DNA of 64,000 bases from Pseudoalteromonas luteoviolacea H33-S (lineage in GTDB: Bacteria; Pseudomonadota; Gammaproteobacteria; Enterobacterales; Alteromonadaceae). Location of the stretch: contig NZ_AUXY01000060.1 in assembly GCF_001625695.1 (NCBI RefSeq), forward strand, positions 1 through 64,000. The letters are read 5' to 3'. The notes beneath the pieces were generated by a model. It searched no databases. It was given only the letters and a program-made list of their open reading frames with translations, and was not told the origin of the DNA. The position numbers and the translations under genes are program-made. The first letter of the stretch is position 1. Each line of letters starts with the position of its first letter. Positions 63,132 through 64,000 of the stretch are shown piece by piece.

Positions 63132-64000
63132 ATGTCAGAGCTAGAACCTCAAAATCAATCGTTTGCACAACGTATTAATAAATACCAAAAACATATACAT
63201 CCATTTGGTGTTGCCGTCGCAGGAAGCCTAACACGTGTTGTTGGGCTAACTCTCGAAGCTAAGGGGCTTAATGCAGCCGTTGGTAGTCAGTGTAAAATAG
63301 AAACGATAAATGGTTTCATTGATGCTGAGGTGATTGGTTTCAATAATGACGTCCTCTATCTTATGCCAAATGACCGTATATCAGGTGTCTTGCCTGGCGC
63401 ACGAGTTATCCCTCAAGTAAAAGAAGCTGGATTGCCTGTCGGCATGGGTCTACTAGGTCGTGTAGTTGACGGCTTGGGGCGGCCATTAGACGGATTAGGT
63501 GCAATACAGGCAGAAACGAGACTCAAGTTCGCTCAGGCTCCCATCAACCCATTAGCCAGGCGTCCAATCAAAGAGCCAATGGATGTTGGTGTAAGGGCAA
63601 TTAACTCAATTATTACTGTAGGGCAAGGCCAACGAATGGGCTTGTTTGCAGGTAGTGGTGTTGGTAAATCAGTATTATTGGGCATGATGACGCGAGGCAG
63701 TGAAGCCGATGTGATTGTCGTTGGCCTAGTCGGTGAGCGTGGGCGAGAAGTAAAAGAATTCATTGATGAGATCCTAGGTACTGAAGGGCGTCGTCGCTCT
63801 GTGGTGGTTGCAGCCCCTGCCGATGCTTCACCTTTAATGCGATTAAAAGGCTGCGAAAGTGCAGTCACAATTGCGGAATACTTTAGAGATCAAGGTCTAA
63901 ATGTATTATTACTGCTTGACTCAGTAACACGTTATGCGATGGCTCAGCGTGAAATTGCGCTTGCAGTCGGAGAGCCACCGGCAACCAAAGGTTATCCCCC
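63132..64000 (+). CDS. fliI: Flagellar export ATPase FliI (cut by window end)
   Basis: Visible 289 codons encode the export ATPase with [20 protein letters not shown] start, Walker A AGSGVGKS (about residues 173-180), [20 protein letters not shown], and [20 protein letters not shown]. Energises flagellar export with FliH. No ribosome binding site is clear; ATG 63132 is the first in-frame start and the frame is intact to the window end. Confidence 0.93.
   Translation, partial: MSELEPQNQSFAQRINKYQKHIHPFGVAVAGSLTRVVGLTLEAKGLNAAVGSQCKIETINGFIDAEVIGFNNDVLYLMPNDRISGVLPGARVIPQVKEAGLPVGMGLLGRVVDGLGRPLDGLGAIQAETRLKFAQAPINPLARRPIKEPMDVGVRAINSIITVGQGQRMGLFAGSGVGKSVLLGMMTRGSEADVIVVGLVGERGREVKEFIDEILGTEGRRRSVVVAAPADASPLMRLKGCESAVTIAEYFRDQGLNVLLLLDSVTRYAMAQREIALAVGEPPATKGYP

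Overview
The window looks like a chromosomal segment from a marine gammaproteobacterium of the Alteromonadales, most likely Pseudoalteromonas or a close relative. This rests on the polar-flagellum gene order, sigma-54 (GG-N10-GC) and sigma-28 promoters, an FlrA/FlrB/FlrC cascade, tandem flagellin genes, and an AT-rich genome with gammaproteobacterial ribosome binding sites. It contains no tRNA, rRNA, CRISPR array or recognisable insertion sequence.

Layout. (1) 1-11349: rod, hook, ring and hook-filament junction genes in three units, flgBCDE, flgFGHI and flgJKL. Each is preceded by a sigma-54 promoter and ends in an intrinsic terminator. (2) 11350-17835: three tandem flagellins (sigma-28, sigma-54 and sigma-28 promoters respectively) with structured leaders, then flaG, fliD, fliS and a small FliT-like gene. 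(3) 17858-53024: a roughly 35-kb glycosylation island. It starts with a Maf-type flagellin glycosyltransferase, a DUF4910 peptidase-like protein and a flavoprotein on the + strand. A 24-gene, 22-kb minus-strand operon follows (45097 down to 22691). Next come a divergent + operon (pseI, acyl carrier protein, PseG-GNAT fusion, AMP-dependent acyl ligase) and a minus operon (pseB, pseC, Gfo/Idh oxidoreductase). (4) 53250-64000: a fourth, divergent short flagellin, flrA, an inserted tag (DNA glycosylase) gene, flrBC, and fliEFGHI, with fliI cut by the window edge.

How it fits together. FlrA with sigma-54 should switch on flrBC. FlrC with sigma-54 then drives the basal-body, hook and middle-flagellin promoters, and sigma-28 drives flagellins 1 and 3. 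The island should supply a CMP-activated pseudaminic-type nonulosonic acid (PseB, PseC, PseG, PseI and an SpsF-like cytidylyltransferase), which Maf would attach to flagellin. The ACP, acyl ligase and GNAT genes suggest that this sugar carries an unusual acyl group.

The large minus operon encodes a second sugar pathway: a split transketolase, a GmhA-like isomerase, a kinase/nucleotidylyltransferase with HldE domains in reversed order, a sugar-1-phosphate nucleotidylyltransferase, dehydratase/epimerases, an aminotransferase, C- and O-methyltransferases, acetyltransferases and a radical SAM enzyme. My best inference is a higher-carbon or branched, methylated, acylated amino sugar made as a further decoration of flagellin or surface glycan. 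This is the most likely undescribed system in the window. All functions are assigned by reading the sequence, without database searches.
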